A stretch of DNA of 22,181 nucleotides from Streptosporangiaceae bacterium (lineage in GTDB: Bacteria; Actinomycetota; Actinomycetes; Streptosporangiales; Streptosporangiaceae): positions 1 to 22,181 of the forward strand of contig JAICWX010000132.1 in NCBI GenBank assembly GCA_025934635.1, given 5' to 3'. The position numbers and the translations under genes were made by a program. Of the stretch, positions 1 through 7,621 are shown in pieces. Below the pieces are notes generated by a model, which was not told the origin of the DNA, did no database searches, and was given only the letters and a program-made list of their open reading frames with translations. Position 1 is the first letter of the stretch. The number at the start of each line of letters is the position of its first letter.

Positions 1-615
1 GTGGGCGGCCGCCATGGCGGGCCGCCAGGAGGATTGCCCGAGCCCGTCCGGCTGGCGCGGGATGCCGGCCGCGACCCGGGCCAGTTCGGCCGAGCGGGCC
101 GCCGCGGCCTGCCCCGCCTGTGCCTGGCCCGCCTGTGCCTGGCCCGCCGATGCCGTTTCGTGCCAGTGCGCCTGGCGGTCAGCCGTCACCGGCACGGCCC
201 TGGCCGCCTCACCCACGCCGACCGGGGCCGCGCCGGCGGGTGCTTCGCGAATTCGCGCCCGGGCCGCTCCGGAACGCACCGCGGGCGACCCCGCGCCCCG
301 ATGATTCCCGGCCGGCGTCCCGGGCCCGGGCGGTCCGACCAGCCAGGGTTCGGCCGCGCGAGCCGGGCCGGCGGGGGGAACCCCAGCCGGGGGCGGTGCT
401 CCGGTCTCGCCGTCACGCGCCCTGTCCATGCCGCCGGGAGATTCCGGACCGGGGAAGCTCAGTGAACCAGGGCCCGGCCCGGGCGGTACGCTAGGGCCTC
501 GGCGGCGGCCGCGGCGATGCCTGCCCTGGGTGCCGGAAACGGCCGGAGCCGGGCCGGCTGCGGGCTTGCGGGAGCGGGCGAGCCGACGGATGCGGTCGAA
601 CAGCGTTAGCCGCAT
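1..615 (-). CDS. Hypothetical protein, N-terminal 205 residues (runs off the window)
   Basis: This frame starts at ATG 615 and has no stop for 205 codons down to base 1, so the C-terminus lies outside the window. A good Shine-Dalgarno, GGCAGGAG, sits 8 nt before the ATG. The protein opens with a basic helix-like segment (MRLTLFDRIRRLARSRK). It continues as a Pro/Gly/Ala/Arg-rich, apparently disordered stretch with a GQAQA repeat encoded by the 15-bp tandem repeat at 115-144. GC by codon position in the sampled part is highest at position 3 and lowest at position 2, as expected for a real gene. It is transcribed divergently from the PLDc_N-type gene. I do not recognise the family. A long plus-strand frame over the same bases (1-465) lacks comparable start signals. 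Confidence 0.55.
   Translation of the reverse strand, partial: MRLTLFDRIRRLARSRKPAAGPAPAVSGTQGRHRRGRRRGPSVPPGPGPGSLSFPGPESPGGMDRARDGETGAPPPAGVPPAGPARAAEPWLVGPPGPGTPAGNHRGAGSPAVRSGAARARIREAPAGAAPVGVGEAARAVPVTADRQAHWHETASAGQAQAGQAQAGQAAAARSAELARVAAGIPRQPDGLGQSSWRPAMAAAH
115..144. repeat. 15-bp tandem repeat, 2 copies, inside the hypothetical gene
   Basis: Two exact copies of cgcctgtgcctggcc at 115-129 and 130-144 follow a partial copy. Being a multiple of three, the unit preserves the minus-strand frame and encodes GQAQA. Confidence 0.8.
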
Positions 616-648
616 GTACCGAACTCCTGCCCTGTTGCCCTCATGGCC

Positions 649-678
649 AGCGTATGCCGAGTTCGCCCGTCCCGTCAC
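649..678 (-). promoter_or_regulatory. Putative sigma70-like promoter of the leftmost minus-strand gene
   Basis: On the minus strand GTGACG (678-673) and TACGCT (654-649) are 18 nt apart. They would give a leader of roughly 27 nt carrying the GGCAGGAG ribosome binding site. The -35 match is partial. Confidence 0.35.
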
Positions 679-721
679 CCGATGTACCTAATGGCTGGTG
701 GCGGCCATGTGACGGAAAAAG

Positions 722-764
722 TTGACTTATTACCACACCCCGCATATTCGGCGAACGTTAGGCT
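722..764 (+). promoter_or_regulatory. Putative promoter(s) of the PLDc_N-type gene; possible leaderless start
   Basis: There are two candidates. TTGACT (722-727) and TATTCG (745-750) have a 17-nt spacer. TAGGCT (759-764) ends exactly 6 nt before ATG 771, the geometry of a leaderless actinobacterial transcript. No convincing Shine-Dalgarno precedes the ATG, which favours the second. The 616-770 interval is otherwise a divergent intergenic region without a gene. Confidence 0.35.
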
Positions 765-770
765 TCGGCC

Positions 771-1250
771 ATGTTGCTGTCTGGTGCCCTGTTTGCCCTG
801 TTCATGATGGGCTTCTGGCTCTACTGCCTGACAGACGCCATTTTGACGCCTGCCTCGGAGTGCCGGGGCCTGCCTAAGCCCGCGTGGATCGCCGTGATCG
901 CCCTGACCTTCATCGGCGGGGCCATCGCCTGGCTCATCGCCCGGGAGCCGCTGCGCAGCACCTACGGATCGCCCGCGCCGGCGCCGCGCTGGGATCCGGA
1001 CGCTCCCGGTGACGCCGAGGACCTCAACGACGGCTACTTTCGGAACGAGCGATGGACCGCCGCCGACGACGCCGTAGCACGTCACCCGGCGGGCCGCGGC
1101 CGCGCGGGCGGCGGCCGCGCGGGCGGCGCCAGCCCGGCCGTGGCCAAGGGCCCGGACGACGACCAGGAGTTCCTGCGCGCGCTGGGCCGCGCCATCCGCG
1201 GTAACCCGCAGCCGGGCGGAGAATTAAGCGCCGAAGCGGCCCAGCTTTAG
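771..1250 (+). CDS. PLDc_N-type (cardiolipin synthase N-terminal-like) membrane protein
   Basis: A 159-residue protein with two N-terminal membrane segments (about residues 3-20 and 38-58). They are joined by a short loop containing PASECRGLPKPAW and followed by AWLIAREPLRS. This arrangement matches the small phospholipase D N-terminal domain family (PLDc_N, PF13396), which lacks the HKD catalytic motifs, so no enzymatic activity is implied. The C-terminal half is polar, Ala/Gly/Arg-rich and probably disordered, with a directly repeated GRAGG unit. It is the only clear complete plus-strand gene of ordinary length in the window. Its TAG overlaps the TAA of convergent ccsB by 3 bases (the two genes share 4 bases). 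The start is the first ATG after a candidate -10 box, with no clear ribosome binding site. Confidence 0.75.
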   Translation: MLLSGALFALFMMGFWLYCLTDAILTPASECRGLPKPAWIAVIALTFIGGAIAWLIAREPLRSTYGSPAPAPRWDPDAPGDAEDLNDGYFRNERWTAADDAVARHPAGRGRAGGGRAGGASPAVAKGPDDDQEFLRALGRAIRGNPQPGGELSAEAAQL

Positions 1251-2341
1251 CCGGCCACGCCGGAGTACGAGTGCAGGCCGGCGATGAACACCTGCACCAC
1301 CATGATGTTGAAGATCAGGCTGGTGAAGCCGAGCAGCTGCACGTAGTGCGCGCGGCGGCCACGCCAGCCCGCGGTCGCCCGGGCGTGCAGGAACGCGGCG
1401 TAGAGCACCCAGGTGATGAAGGCCCAGGTCTCCACCGGGTCCCAGCCCCAGTACCGGCCCCAGGCCTGGTCGGCCCAGATCGCGCCCGCGATGACGCCGA
1501 ACGTCCAGACCGGGAAGCCGAAGACGACGGTCCGGTAGGTCAGCCGGTCGATCTGCTCGATGCCCGGCAGCCTGCGGATGATCCCGTGGTTCGGCACGGC
1601 CCGGCCGGCCGCCACCCGCCTGGTGTAGCGGTCGATCCAGAGGTAGACAAAGCCGAGCACCGCGGCGACGAAGAAGATGCCGGTCGCCAGCGTCATCGCG
1701 GTGACGTGGATATCCAGCCAGTACGACTGCAGGGCGGGGACGAGGTCCCCGGGAGCGGTGTAGATCAGCGTCTCGGCCAGCCCCAGCGCGACCACGGTCG
1801 AGCCCATCACGAAGACGCCCAGCGTCCAGACCTGGTACCGGATCAGCACGTACAGGAAAAAGAGCACGGCCACGCAGGTCAGGGCGGTGACGAACTCGTA
1901 CATGTTGCCCCAGGGCGCCCGGTGCACCGCCAGCCCGCGGGTGATCACCGTGGTGGTGTGCGCCGCGGCCCCGAGCGAGGCGAGCAGGACGGCTGTCATC
2001 ACCCAGCGGCCGGCCGCCCGGATGGCGCGGAACGGCGGCACCGCGAGCTCGGGCATGGAGCCGGCCACATCCCCGCCGCCCCCGGTCGCCGCCGGGACTC
2101 CGGGACCTTCAGGAGCCTCGGGAGCCGCCGGGCCCGCGGCCGCGGACCCGGACCCCGCCCCCACGGTAGCGAGAGCGGCCTCGCGGTCCCGTGCCTCCTG
2201 CTGCCCTTGCGCCGCCGCCGCCCGGCGCGGCCGCCCGAAGGCGAAGTCGCCGGCGAACGCGAACACCGAGAGCGAGTAGATGATCAGCGTCGCGATCATG
2301 AAGGCGTTGCTGAGGTGGCCTAGGGCTACGTTGACGGGCAT
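1247..2341 (-). CDS. ccsB: Cytochrome c biogenesis protein CcsB/ResC
   Basis: This is the heme-handling partner of ResB in System II cytochrome c maturation. It carries heme across the membrane for attachment to CXXCH motifs of apocytochromes. The 364-residue polytopic protein has the tryptophan-rich WWD signature WGRYWGWDP at about 294-302. Candidate heme-ligand histidines are His140 (before APWGNMYEF), His212 (DIHVT), His319 and His357 (GLHSYS). Residues about 40-98 form an Ala/Gly/Pro-rich insert between the first two membrane segments, apparently a lineage-specific loop. It lies 6 nt downstream of the resB stop, whose last codons (GAGGGAGAGTGAGGGG) provide a purine-rich ribosome binding region. 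It is the last gene of the hemL-resA-resB-ccsB cluster. Identity is certain at family level. Confidence 0.95.
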   Translation of the reverse strand: MPVNVALGHLSNAFMIATLIIYSLSVFAFAGDFAFGRPRRAAAAQGQQEARDREAALATVGAGSGSAAAGPAAPEAPEGPGVPAATGGGGDVAGSMPELAVPPFRAIRAAGRWVMTAVLLASLGAAAHTTTVITRGLAVHRAPWGNMYEFVTALTCVAVLFFLYVLIRYQVWTLGVFVMGSTVVALGLAETLIYTAPGDLVPALQSYWLDIHVTAMTLATGIFFVAAVLGFVYLWIDRYTRRVAAGRAVPNHGIIRRLPGIEQIDRLTYRTVVFGFPVWTFGVIAGAIWADQAWGRYWGWDPVETWAFITWVLYAAFLHARATAGWRGRRAHYVQLLGFTSLIFNIMVVQVFIAGLHSYSGVAG

Positions 2342-2347
2342 GGCCCC

Positions 2348-4042
2348 TCACTCTCCCTCTGGTTGGGATTGTACTGCTGGCTGAGGCTGGGCTGGCTCGC
2401 CGGGCGCGGCCTGCTCGTGCGCCGACTTGAGCTCGGCGGCCAGCGCCGCGAACTCGGCTTCGAAGCTGCCGCTGGCGTCGGTCCGGGCCAGGCCGCCGAC
2501 CTGTACCGTCGTGCCGTTCTCACCGTCCCGGGCGCGCACGAAGACCCGCCGGCGGCGGATCATGAACGACAGCAGCAGGCCGCCCAGCGCGGCCATGCCG
2601 CAGATGAGGGCGGGCAGCTGGCCGGGATCGTGGGTGATGGCCAGGCTGACCCAGGGGACGTAGCCGGTGAACGTGACCGTGCCCCGGCCTCCCGGCAGCT
2701 TCAGCGACTGGCCGGGGGCCAGTGCCCGCGGGCTGGTCGTCAGCCGCTTCATCCCGGAAGTGTTCAGCTCGTAGACGGACTGCGCGGGGCCGGAGTCCTC
2801 GCCCAGGTTGCCGGCGTAGCCGATCAGGCTCACGACCGGGTTGTCGGCGGCCGGGAAGACCGATTCGAGCGTCCCGCCGATGTTCACCGCGGTCGGCACG
2901 AAGACGCCGGTGAAGCCGAGCTGGTCCGGCTGGGCGTCCGGCACCTTCACCACGCCCTCGGACAGGAAGTTCCCGGTCGCGCCCGCGACGAACGGCGTGG
3001 CCTGGTTGTACACCACCTGGCCGCGGGCATCGGTGACCTTGAACACGGGCGCGTACCCGTGCCCGATCAGGTACACCTTGGCCCCGTCGATCGACACCGG
3101 GCGGTTGACCGCCAGGTGGGCGGTGCGGGCCGGGCCGCCCGGCTGCCCGGTGTAGGTGACCCGGGCGTCGAACGCGGACGGCTGCCCGCGCTGCTGCCCC
3201 GAGCTGATGTAGCTGGCGGTGAACTGGTTCAGCGTCATCGTGAACCGGGCGAGGTCGGCGCCGGTGACGAACCGCCCCGGATGGAACTCGTCGAGCGCGC
3301 TGGTGGTGTCGGCGAACGTCTGGCCTTGCACCAGGAGCCGGTCGGCCTTGTAGCCGAACAGGCCGCCGAGCGCGACCGACACCAGCACGCCGAGCAGCGC
3401 GAGGTGGAAGAGCAGGTTGCCCGCTTCCCGCAGGTAGCCCTTCTCCGCCGATACCCAGTTCCCCGTCTCACCGGTCGCACGGGAGCCCTCGCCGGCGGCC
3501 GGACGGCGGAGCCGGAACCGGTGGCCGGCCAGGACCTTGGCCGCCACCTCGGCCGCGGCCGCCGGCGGCAGCGTCGTGACGTACTCGGCGGACCGGGGCA
3601 GCCGGGTCAGGTTGCGCGGGGCCCGCGGCGGAAGCGACCGCGTCGAGCCGGCCAGCCGGAAGGTCCGCGGCACCACGCAGCCGACCAGGGAGGCGAACAG
3701 CAGCAGGTAGATGGCGGCGAACCAGGGCGCGGCGAAGACGTTGAACAGCCCCAGGCGGTTCAGCCAGGGCGCCAGGTCCGGATGGGATACGTAGTACTGC
3801 TGCACGGCGGCCGGGTCGGCGCCCTGCTGCGGCAGGATCGACCCGGGAACGGTGCCCAGGGCCAGCAGGAACAGCAGGATCAGCGCGATCCGCATCGAGG
3901 TGAGCTGCCGCCATGTCCATTTCAGCCAGCCGGCGAGCCCGAACGCGCCGCCGCCAGGAGACCCGGGGCCGGGGCGCGGCGGGTCATCCCGTTCGGCGGC
4001 TGGGTCGAAGGGATCGGATTCCGGTGCGCGGACGTCGGTCAT
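2348..4042 (-). CDS. resB: Cytochrome c biogenesis protein ResB/Ccs1
   Basis: The 564-residue ResB/Ccs1 subunit pairs with CcsB to form the System II cytochrome c synthase. After a disordered acidic/Pro-rich N-terminus (1-36) there is WTWRQLTSMRIALILLFLLA, the family's first membrane segment. The loop with GSILPQQGADP follows, then a second segment (AIYLLLFASLVGCVVPRTFR). A third segment (about 205-230, LLFHLALLGVLVSVALGG) precedes a large extracytoplasmic domain, and a final one (LPALICGMAALGGLLLSFMIRRRR) is near residue 485. This order is typical of ResB. The ATG is 4 nt after the resA stop, and the ribosome binding site lies in the resA 3' end. In many actinobacteria ccdA sits between resA and resB, but there is no room for it here. 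Confidence 0.95.
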   Translation of the reverse strand: MTDVRAPESDPFDPAAERDDPPRPGPGSPGGGAFGLAGWLKWTWRQLTSMRIALILLFLLALGTVPGSILPQQGADPAAVQQYYVSHPDLAPWLNRLGLFNVFAAPWFAAIYLLLFASLVGCVVPRTFRLAGSTRSLPPRAPRNLTRLPRSAEYVTTLPPAAAAEVAAKVLAGHRFRLRRPAAGEGSRATGETGNWVSAEKGYLREAGNLLFHLALLGVLVSVALGGLFGYKADRLLVQGQTFADTTSALDEFHPGRFVTGADLARFTMTLNQFTASYISSGQQRGQPSAFDARVTYTGQPGGPARTAHLAVNRPVSIDGAKVYLIGHGYAPVFKVTDARGQVVYNQATPFVAGATGNFLSEGVVKVPDAQPDQLGFTGVFVPTAVNIGGTLESVFPAADNPVVSLIGYAGNLGEDSGPAQSVYELNTSGMKRLTTSPRALAPGQSLKLPGGRGTVTFTGYVPWVSLAITHDPGQLPALICGMAALGGLLLSFMIRRRRVFVRARDGENGTTVQVGGLARTDASGSFEAEFAALAAELKSAHEQAAPGEPAQPQPAVQSQPEGE

Positions 4043-4046
4043 GGGC

Positions 4047-4709
4047 TCACCCGCCCTTCGTGGTGACCTTGGCCAGGATCGCGGTCAGGTCCGAATAAGT
4101 GACGGTACCGAAGACCGCGCCCGCGATATGCCCGGTCCGGTCGATTACCAGCGTGGTCGGGGTCCCGGCGATCGGCACGACGTCGCTGAAGTCCGCGGTG
4201 ATCACCGAGCCCGCGTCGCCGACGCTCGGGTAGCCGACGTGGAAATTGGTCACGAACGCCTGGGCGCCGGCCGTCGTGTCGCGCACGTCCACGCCGAGAA
4301 ACGACACCCCCGCGGGCCGGTACTTCTCGGCCACCGCGGCCAGCGTCACGGCCTCCTCACGGCACGGCACGCACCACGATCCCCAGAAGTTGAGTACCAC
4401 CACGTGGCCCCGGTAGGACGAGAGGCTCAGCCGGGAGCCGGTCAGCGTGGTCCCGGTGAATCCCGGGGCCACCGGGCGGTGTCCGGCCGTGTAGAGCACC
4501 GCGCTGGTGTTGCCGTCCACGGTGGTTGTGTCACCGCTACCGCCGCCTCCTGGCCAGGCGGTTATCAGCAGCACGATCAGGAGCACCCCGGCGAGCACAG
4601 CCGCCGCCAGCACGGCCGTGCGGCGCCTGGTTCTGACGGGCCGGGCTCTCAGCACAGGTGGACCCTTGCGATCTCCTACAGGGGGTAGTACTTCACTATT
4701 GTGCCGCAT
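4047..4709 (-). CDS. resA: TlpA/ResA-family thiol-disulfide oxidoreductase
   Basis: This is a membrane-anchored thioredoxin-fold protein that would reduce the haem-binding cysteines of apocytochrome c outside the membrane. One N-terminal membrane segment (about 31-52, after RRR) is followed by a TlpA-like domain. The active site WCVPC is at 112-116 (Cys113, Cys116), and a cis-Pro loop (AGTPTTLVID) lies near 180. It belongs between the phosphatase gene and resB. The start is ambiguous. ATG 4709 overlaps the upstream gene by 14 bases and has only AGGG nearby. GTG 4655 (codon 19) has AAGGG 7 nt upstream and leaves the basic region and membrane anchor intact. I keep the longer form but consider the GTG equally possible. 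Its usual electron donor CcdA is not encoded in this cluster. Confidence 0.9.
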   Translation of the reverse strand: MRHNSEVLPPVGDRKGPPVLRARPVRTRRRTAVLAAAVLAGVLLIVLLITAWPGGGGSGDTTTVDGNTSAVLYTAGHRPVAPGFTGTTLTGSRLSLSSYRGHVVVLNFWGSWCVPCREEAVTLAAVAEKYRPAGVSFLGVDVRDTTAGAQAFVTNFHVGYPSVGDAGSVITADFSDVVPIAGTPTTLVIDRTGHIAGAVFGTVTYSDLTAILAKVTTKGG

Positions 4710-5331
4710 CGCCCTGGGTAACCTGCCCCCGGGCCGGCACGGTGTAGTGAACCCCGGTGAGCCGGTCGCCCGAATAGGTGAAGCTGGTGACGCTGCCCAG
4801 GGCGCATTCCCGGCTGGTCGGGTTGTGCCACAGCCGCTTGCTCTCGGCCATCCGGCGGGTCACCCAGATGGGCAGCTGGTGGCTGACGCACACCGCCTCC
4901 TGGCCGCCGGCGGCGACCCGGGCCGTCTCCATCATGGCGAACATCCTGGTCGTGACGGTGCGATACGGCTCCCCCCAGGACGGCCGGAACGGGTTGATCA
5001 GGTACGGCCAGTGGGCCGGGCGGCGCAGCGACCCGTCGCCCACGCCGAACTTCATGCCCTCGAAGTGATTCCACGACTCGACCAGCCGGTCATCGGTCAC
5101 GATGTCGAGTCCGAGCCGTTCGGCTACCGGGCGCGCGGTCTCCTGGGCTCGCTCGAGCGGCGAGCAGAACAGGGCCGCGACCGGTCGTCCGGCGAAGAAG
5201 TCCGCGGCGGCGCTGGCCATCGCGCGGCCGTTCGCGGACAGGTGGTATCCAGGCAGGCGGCCGTAGATGATCCCGGCCGGGTTCTCCACCTCGCCGTGCC
5301 TGAGCAGGTGGACGATGGTTTCGTCGGACAT
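4696..5331 (-). CDS. Histidine phosphatase family protein (phosphoglycerate mutase-like)
   Basis: A 211-residue branch-2-type histidine phosphatase fold. The catalytic RHGE motif is at 11-14, with phospho-acceptor His12. Phosphate-binding Arg61 lies in CSPLERAQET, and the second histidine is His151 in VSHQLP. Glu85 in LVESWN is a candidate general acid. The insert around EGMKFGVGDGSLRRPAHWPYL resembles phosphatases commonly found beside cytochrome c maturation genes in actinobacteria rather than glycolytic phosphoglycerate mutase. The substrate is unknown. It starts 52 nt after hemL and overlaps resA by 14 bases, so it is probably cotranscribed with both. No strong Shine-Dalgarno precedes ATG 5331. 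Confidence 0.88.
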   Translation of the reverse strand: MSDETIVHLLRHGEVENPAGIIYGRLPGYHLSANGRAMASAAADFFAGRPVAALFCSPLERAQETARPVAERLGLDIVTDDRLVESWNHFEGMKFGVGDGSLRRPAHWPYLINPFRPSWGEPYRTVTTRMFAMMETARVAAGGQEAVCVSHQLPIWVTRRMAESKRLWHNPTSRECALGSVTSFTYSGDRLTGVHYTVPARGQVTQGDAAQ

Positions 5332-5383
5332 AGCCCGGCCAGCTTACCTAGTCCCGCTCAGCCCGTGCCCTCGGTCCGGCGCG

Positions 5384-6718
5384 CTAGGCGTTCAGGACGG
5401 CGGCGGCGGCGCTGGCGGCGCCGGGGAGGGCGTCGGCGATGCGGTTGAGGGCGGCGTCGTCGTGGGCGGCGGAAAGGAACCACGCCTCGTAGGACGACGG
5501 CGGCAGGTACACGCCGCCGTTGAGCATGGCGTGGAAGAACGCGGCGTAGGCCGCGGCCGACTGGTCCTTCGCGTCGGCGAACGACCGCACCGGCGCCGTC
5601 CGGCCGAGGAACACCGAGAACAGGCTGCCCGCCTCGGACAGCCAGAACGGCACCCCGGCCGCCGTCAGCGCCGCCGAGGCGAGCTTCGCCACCGCCGACG
5701 CCGCGGAATCCACCCGCGCGTAGACCTCGGCGGTGCACGACCGAAGGGTAGCCAGCCCGGCCGCCACCGCCAGCGGGTTCCCGGACAGCGTGCCGGCCTG
5801 GTAAACCGGCCCGGACGGCGCCAGCCGGGACATGATCTCCGCCCGCCCGCCGAAGGCCGCGCAGGGCAGCCCGCCCCCCATCACCTTGCCGAACGTCACC
5901 AGGTCACCGGCGACGCCGTCGACACCGAACCAGCCCGAAGAGGTGACCCGGAACCCGGTCAGCACCTCGTCCATGATCAGCAGGGCGCCGGACGACCGGC
6001 ACAGCGAGGCGAGCAGCTCGTTGAACCCGGCCGCGGGCGGCACGATGCCCATGTTGGCCGGGCACGCCTCGGTGATGACGCACGCGATCGACGAACCACG
6101 AGAAGCGAACAACGACGAGACGGCGTCAGCATCGTTGTAGGGCAGCACGACGGTGTCCCCGGCCGCGGCCCCGGTCACCCCGGGCGAGTCGGGCAGCCCG
6201 AACGTGGCCACGCCGGAGCCGGCCGACGCCAGCAGCGCGTCGACGTGCCCGTGGTAGCACCCGGCGAACTTGACCACCAGGGGACGCCCGGTGAATCCGC
6301 GGGCCAGCCGCACCGCCGACATCGTCGCCTCGGTACCGGAGTTGACCAGCCGGACCTGCTCCACCGGGGCGCGCGCCACGATCTCCTCGGCCAGTTCCAC
6401 CTCACCCGGCGTGGCCGTGCCGAACGAGGTGCCGTTGGCGACCGCACCAGAAATCGCCGCCACCACCGCCGGGTGGGCGTGCCCGAGGATCATCGGGCCC
6501 CACGAGCAGACCAGGTCGACGTACTCGTGCCCGTCCGCGTCGGTCAGGTACGGCCCGGAACCCCGGACCATGAACCGGGGCGTGCCGCCCACCGAGCCGA
6601 ACGCCCGGACCGGCGAGTTCACCCCACCGGGAGTCACCAGACCGGCGCGGGCAAAGAGAGCTTCACTGCGGGGGGTCAGCGGGGTCGTCCCCCCCGGGCT
6701 AACAGAGCGACTAGTCAC
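5384..6718 (-). CDS. hemL: Glutamate-1-semialdehyde 2,1-aminomutase
   Basis: HemL converts glutamate-1-semialdehyde, the product of HemA, to 5-aminolevulinate using pyridoxal/pyridoxamine phosphate. The 444-residue class III aminotransferase fold is complete. It shows [10 protein letters not shown] (31-40), [10 protein letters not shown] (126-135), [10 protein letters not shown] (Asp250, Glu251) and the Schiff-base lysine Lys278 in [11 protein letters not shown]. The start is GTG 6718, 9 nt after the stop of the primase-polymerase-like gene, and the ribosome binding site is weak (GAGG about 14 nt upstream). It is physically apart from rex-hemACDB but only about 0.9 kb beyond hemB on the same strand. 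Together the two units complete the C5 pathway to uroporphyrinogen III. Confidence 0.97.
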   Translation of the reverse strand: MTSRSVSPGGTTPLTPRSEALFARAGLVTPGGVNSPVRAFGSVGGTPRFMVRGSGPYLTDADGHEYVDLVCSWGPMILGHAHPAVVAAISGAVANGTSFGTATPGEVELAEEIVARAPVEQVRLVNSGTEATMSAVRLARGFTGRPLVVKFAGCYHGHVDALLASAGSGVATFGLPDSPGVTGAAAGDTVVLPYNDADAVSSLFASRGSSIACVITEACPANMGIVPPAAGFNELLASLCRSSGALLIMDEVLTGFRVTSSGWFGVDGVAGDLVTFGKVMGGGLPCAAFGGRAEIMSRLAPSGPVYQAGTLSGNPLAVAAGLATLRSCTAEVYARVDSAASAVAKLASAALTAAGVPFWLSEAGSLFSVFLGRTAPVRSFADAKDQSAAAYAAFFHAMLNGGVYLPPSSYEAWFLSAAHDDAALNRIADALPGAASAAAAVLNA

Positions 6719-6727
6719 CCGGCAACG

Positions 6728-7396
6728 CTACGCCTCGCAGGCATCGACCAGGTACTCGAGCAGCCGCACCGCGTCCGGCAGCGGGTACTCGTGCGGCGAG
6801 CGGAGCCAGCGCGCCTCCTGGCCGTCCGCCAGGCAGGACGGCGGGGCCAGCACGTAGCTGTCGCGGCAGTGCCAGCGCAGGCCGGTCACGACGCTCTCCG
6901 GCTCGGAGTCGAGCCCGCAGGACCACCATTCGTCCTCGTCCGCGGGCGACCGGGTCATCACGAAGAACAGCATCCGCTCCTGGCCGAGCACGGCGGCCGG
7001 CCCGACGGCCACGCCGGCCGCCTCCAGCTGCCCGAGCGCGGCGGCGCCGGCCGCCACCGGGACGTCGAGCACATCAAAAACCCGGCCGGTGACGAGAATG
7101 ACATTCGCCTCCGGCCGGGCTTCCCACCAGGTCTGTATCACGTTCAGGTCGACGGTCGCCTGCATCTGCCAGGCGGGCGAGACCGGATGCGCGCCCGGGG
7201 CCGGGCATCCCACCCGGTCGCACGAGCAGGCGCGGCCCCGTTCCATCTTGGCGCGCGTGCCGCGGTAGGTATGCGCGCCGAGGCACACCGGCCAGCCCAT
7301 GGACGCGTACCCGGCCGCCACGGCGCCGGGCGGCTGCTGACGCTCCGCCGCCCGGCCGCGGGACTTCGGTCCCCGGCGCCGTACCACGTCGGCCAT
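6728..7396 (-). CDS. Degenerate bifunctional DNA primase/polymerase (PrimPol)-like protein
   Basis: This 222-residue protein resembles the N-terminal domain of the bifunctional primase/polymerase family (PF09250). It has AAGYASMGWPVCLGAH (about 27-42), a Cys cluster ACSCDRVGC (Cys57, 59, 64, with Cys38 as a possible fourth zinc ligand) and GAHPVSPAW. It continues with WWEARPEANVILVTG and FDVLDVP (107-113). The last stretch occupies the position where catalytic PrimPols carry an Asp-x-Asp pair, but here the second acid is Pro. I infer loss of polymerase activity, with the fold kept for another role. The start is uncertain. ATG 7396 begins near the conserved region with AGGAG 12 nt and AGGGG 3 nt upstream. 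ATG 7468 would add 24 residues but lacks a ribosome binding site. It directly precedes hemL. Confidence 0.75.
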   Translation of the reverse strand: MADVVRRRGPKSRGRAAERQQPPGAVAAGYASMGWPVCLGAHTYRGTRAKMERGRACSCDRVGCPAPGAHPVSPAWQMQATVDLNVIQTWWEARPEANVILVTGRVFDVLDVPVAAGAAALGQLEAAGVAVGPAAVLGQERMLFFVMTRSPADEDEWWSCGLDSEPESVVTGLRWHCRDSYVLAPPSCLADGQEARWLRSPHEYPLPDAVRLLEYLVDACEA

Positions 7397-7509
7397 AGAC
7401 CCCTGCCACTCCTGTTTACAGACGCTGCCATCGACAGGCGCACGGCCATGCTGCCCGTAGGCGCTCATCCCGCGCGCGAGATAAAACCAGATACCGAACG
7501 AGGTCGGTT

Positions 7510-7542
7510 TTCACGGGGTGAATACCCCTGTTACCTATCGTA
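7510..7542 (-). promoter_or_regulatory. Overlapping dyads and possible -10 box upstream of the PrimPol-like/hemL unit
   Basis: TTCAC-ggg-GTGAA (7510-7522) is a perfect 5+5 dyad. It overlaps a second, GGGGT-gaat-ACCCC (7515-7528). On the minus strand TACGAT (7542-7537) is a good -10 sequence just upstream, so the dyads would fall at the transcription start, as an operator might. No acceptable -35 is spaced correctly. The rest of 7469-7621 shows nothing else definable. Confidence 0.35.
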
Positions 7543-7621
7543 GGGCACGAAGCACAGCCCGTTCGGGTCAATGCCCCAGCTAAGCCGCCCCGGACGGTCA
7601 CAGTTTGCACACCAGAATCAT

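Noticed and set aside
2363..7543. Long plus-strand open frames opposite resB, the phosphatase and hemL
   Set aside because: Shadow frames in GC-rich DNA; the minus-strand genes have complete family motifs.
7537..7572. TTGACC with TACGAT as a complete promoter
   Set aside because: The spacer would be about 23 nt, too long for sigma70-type recognition.
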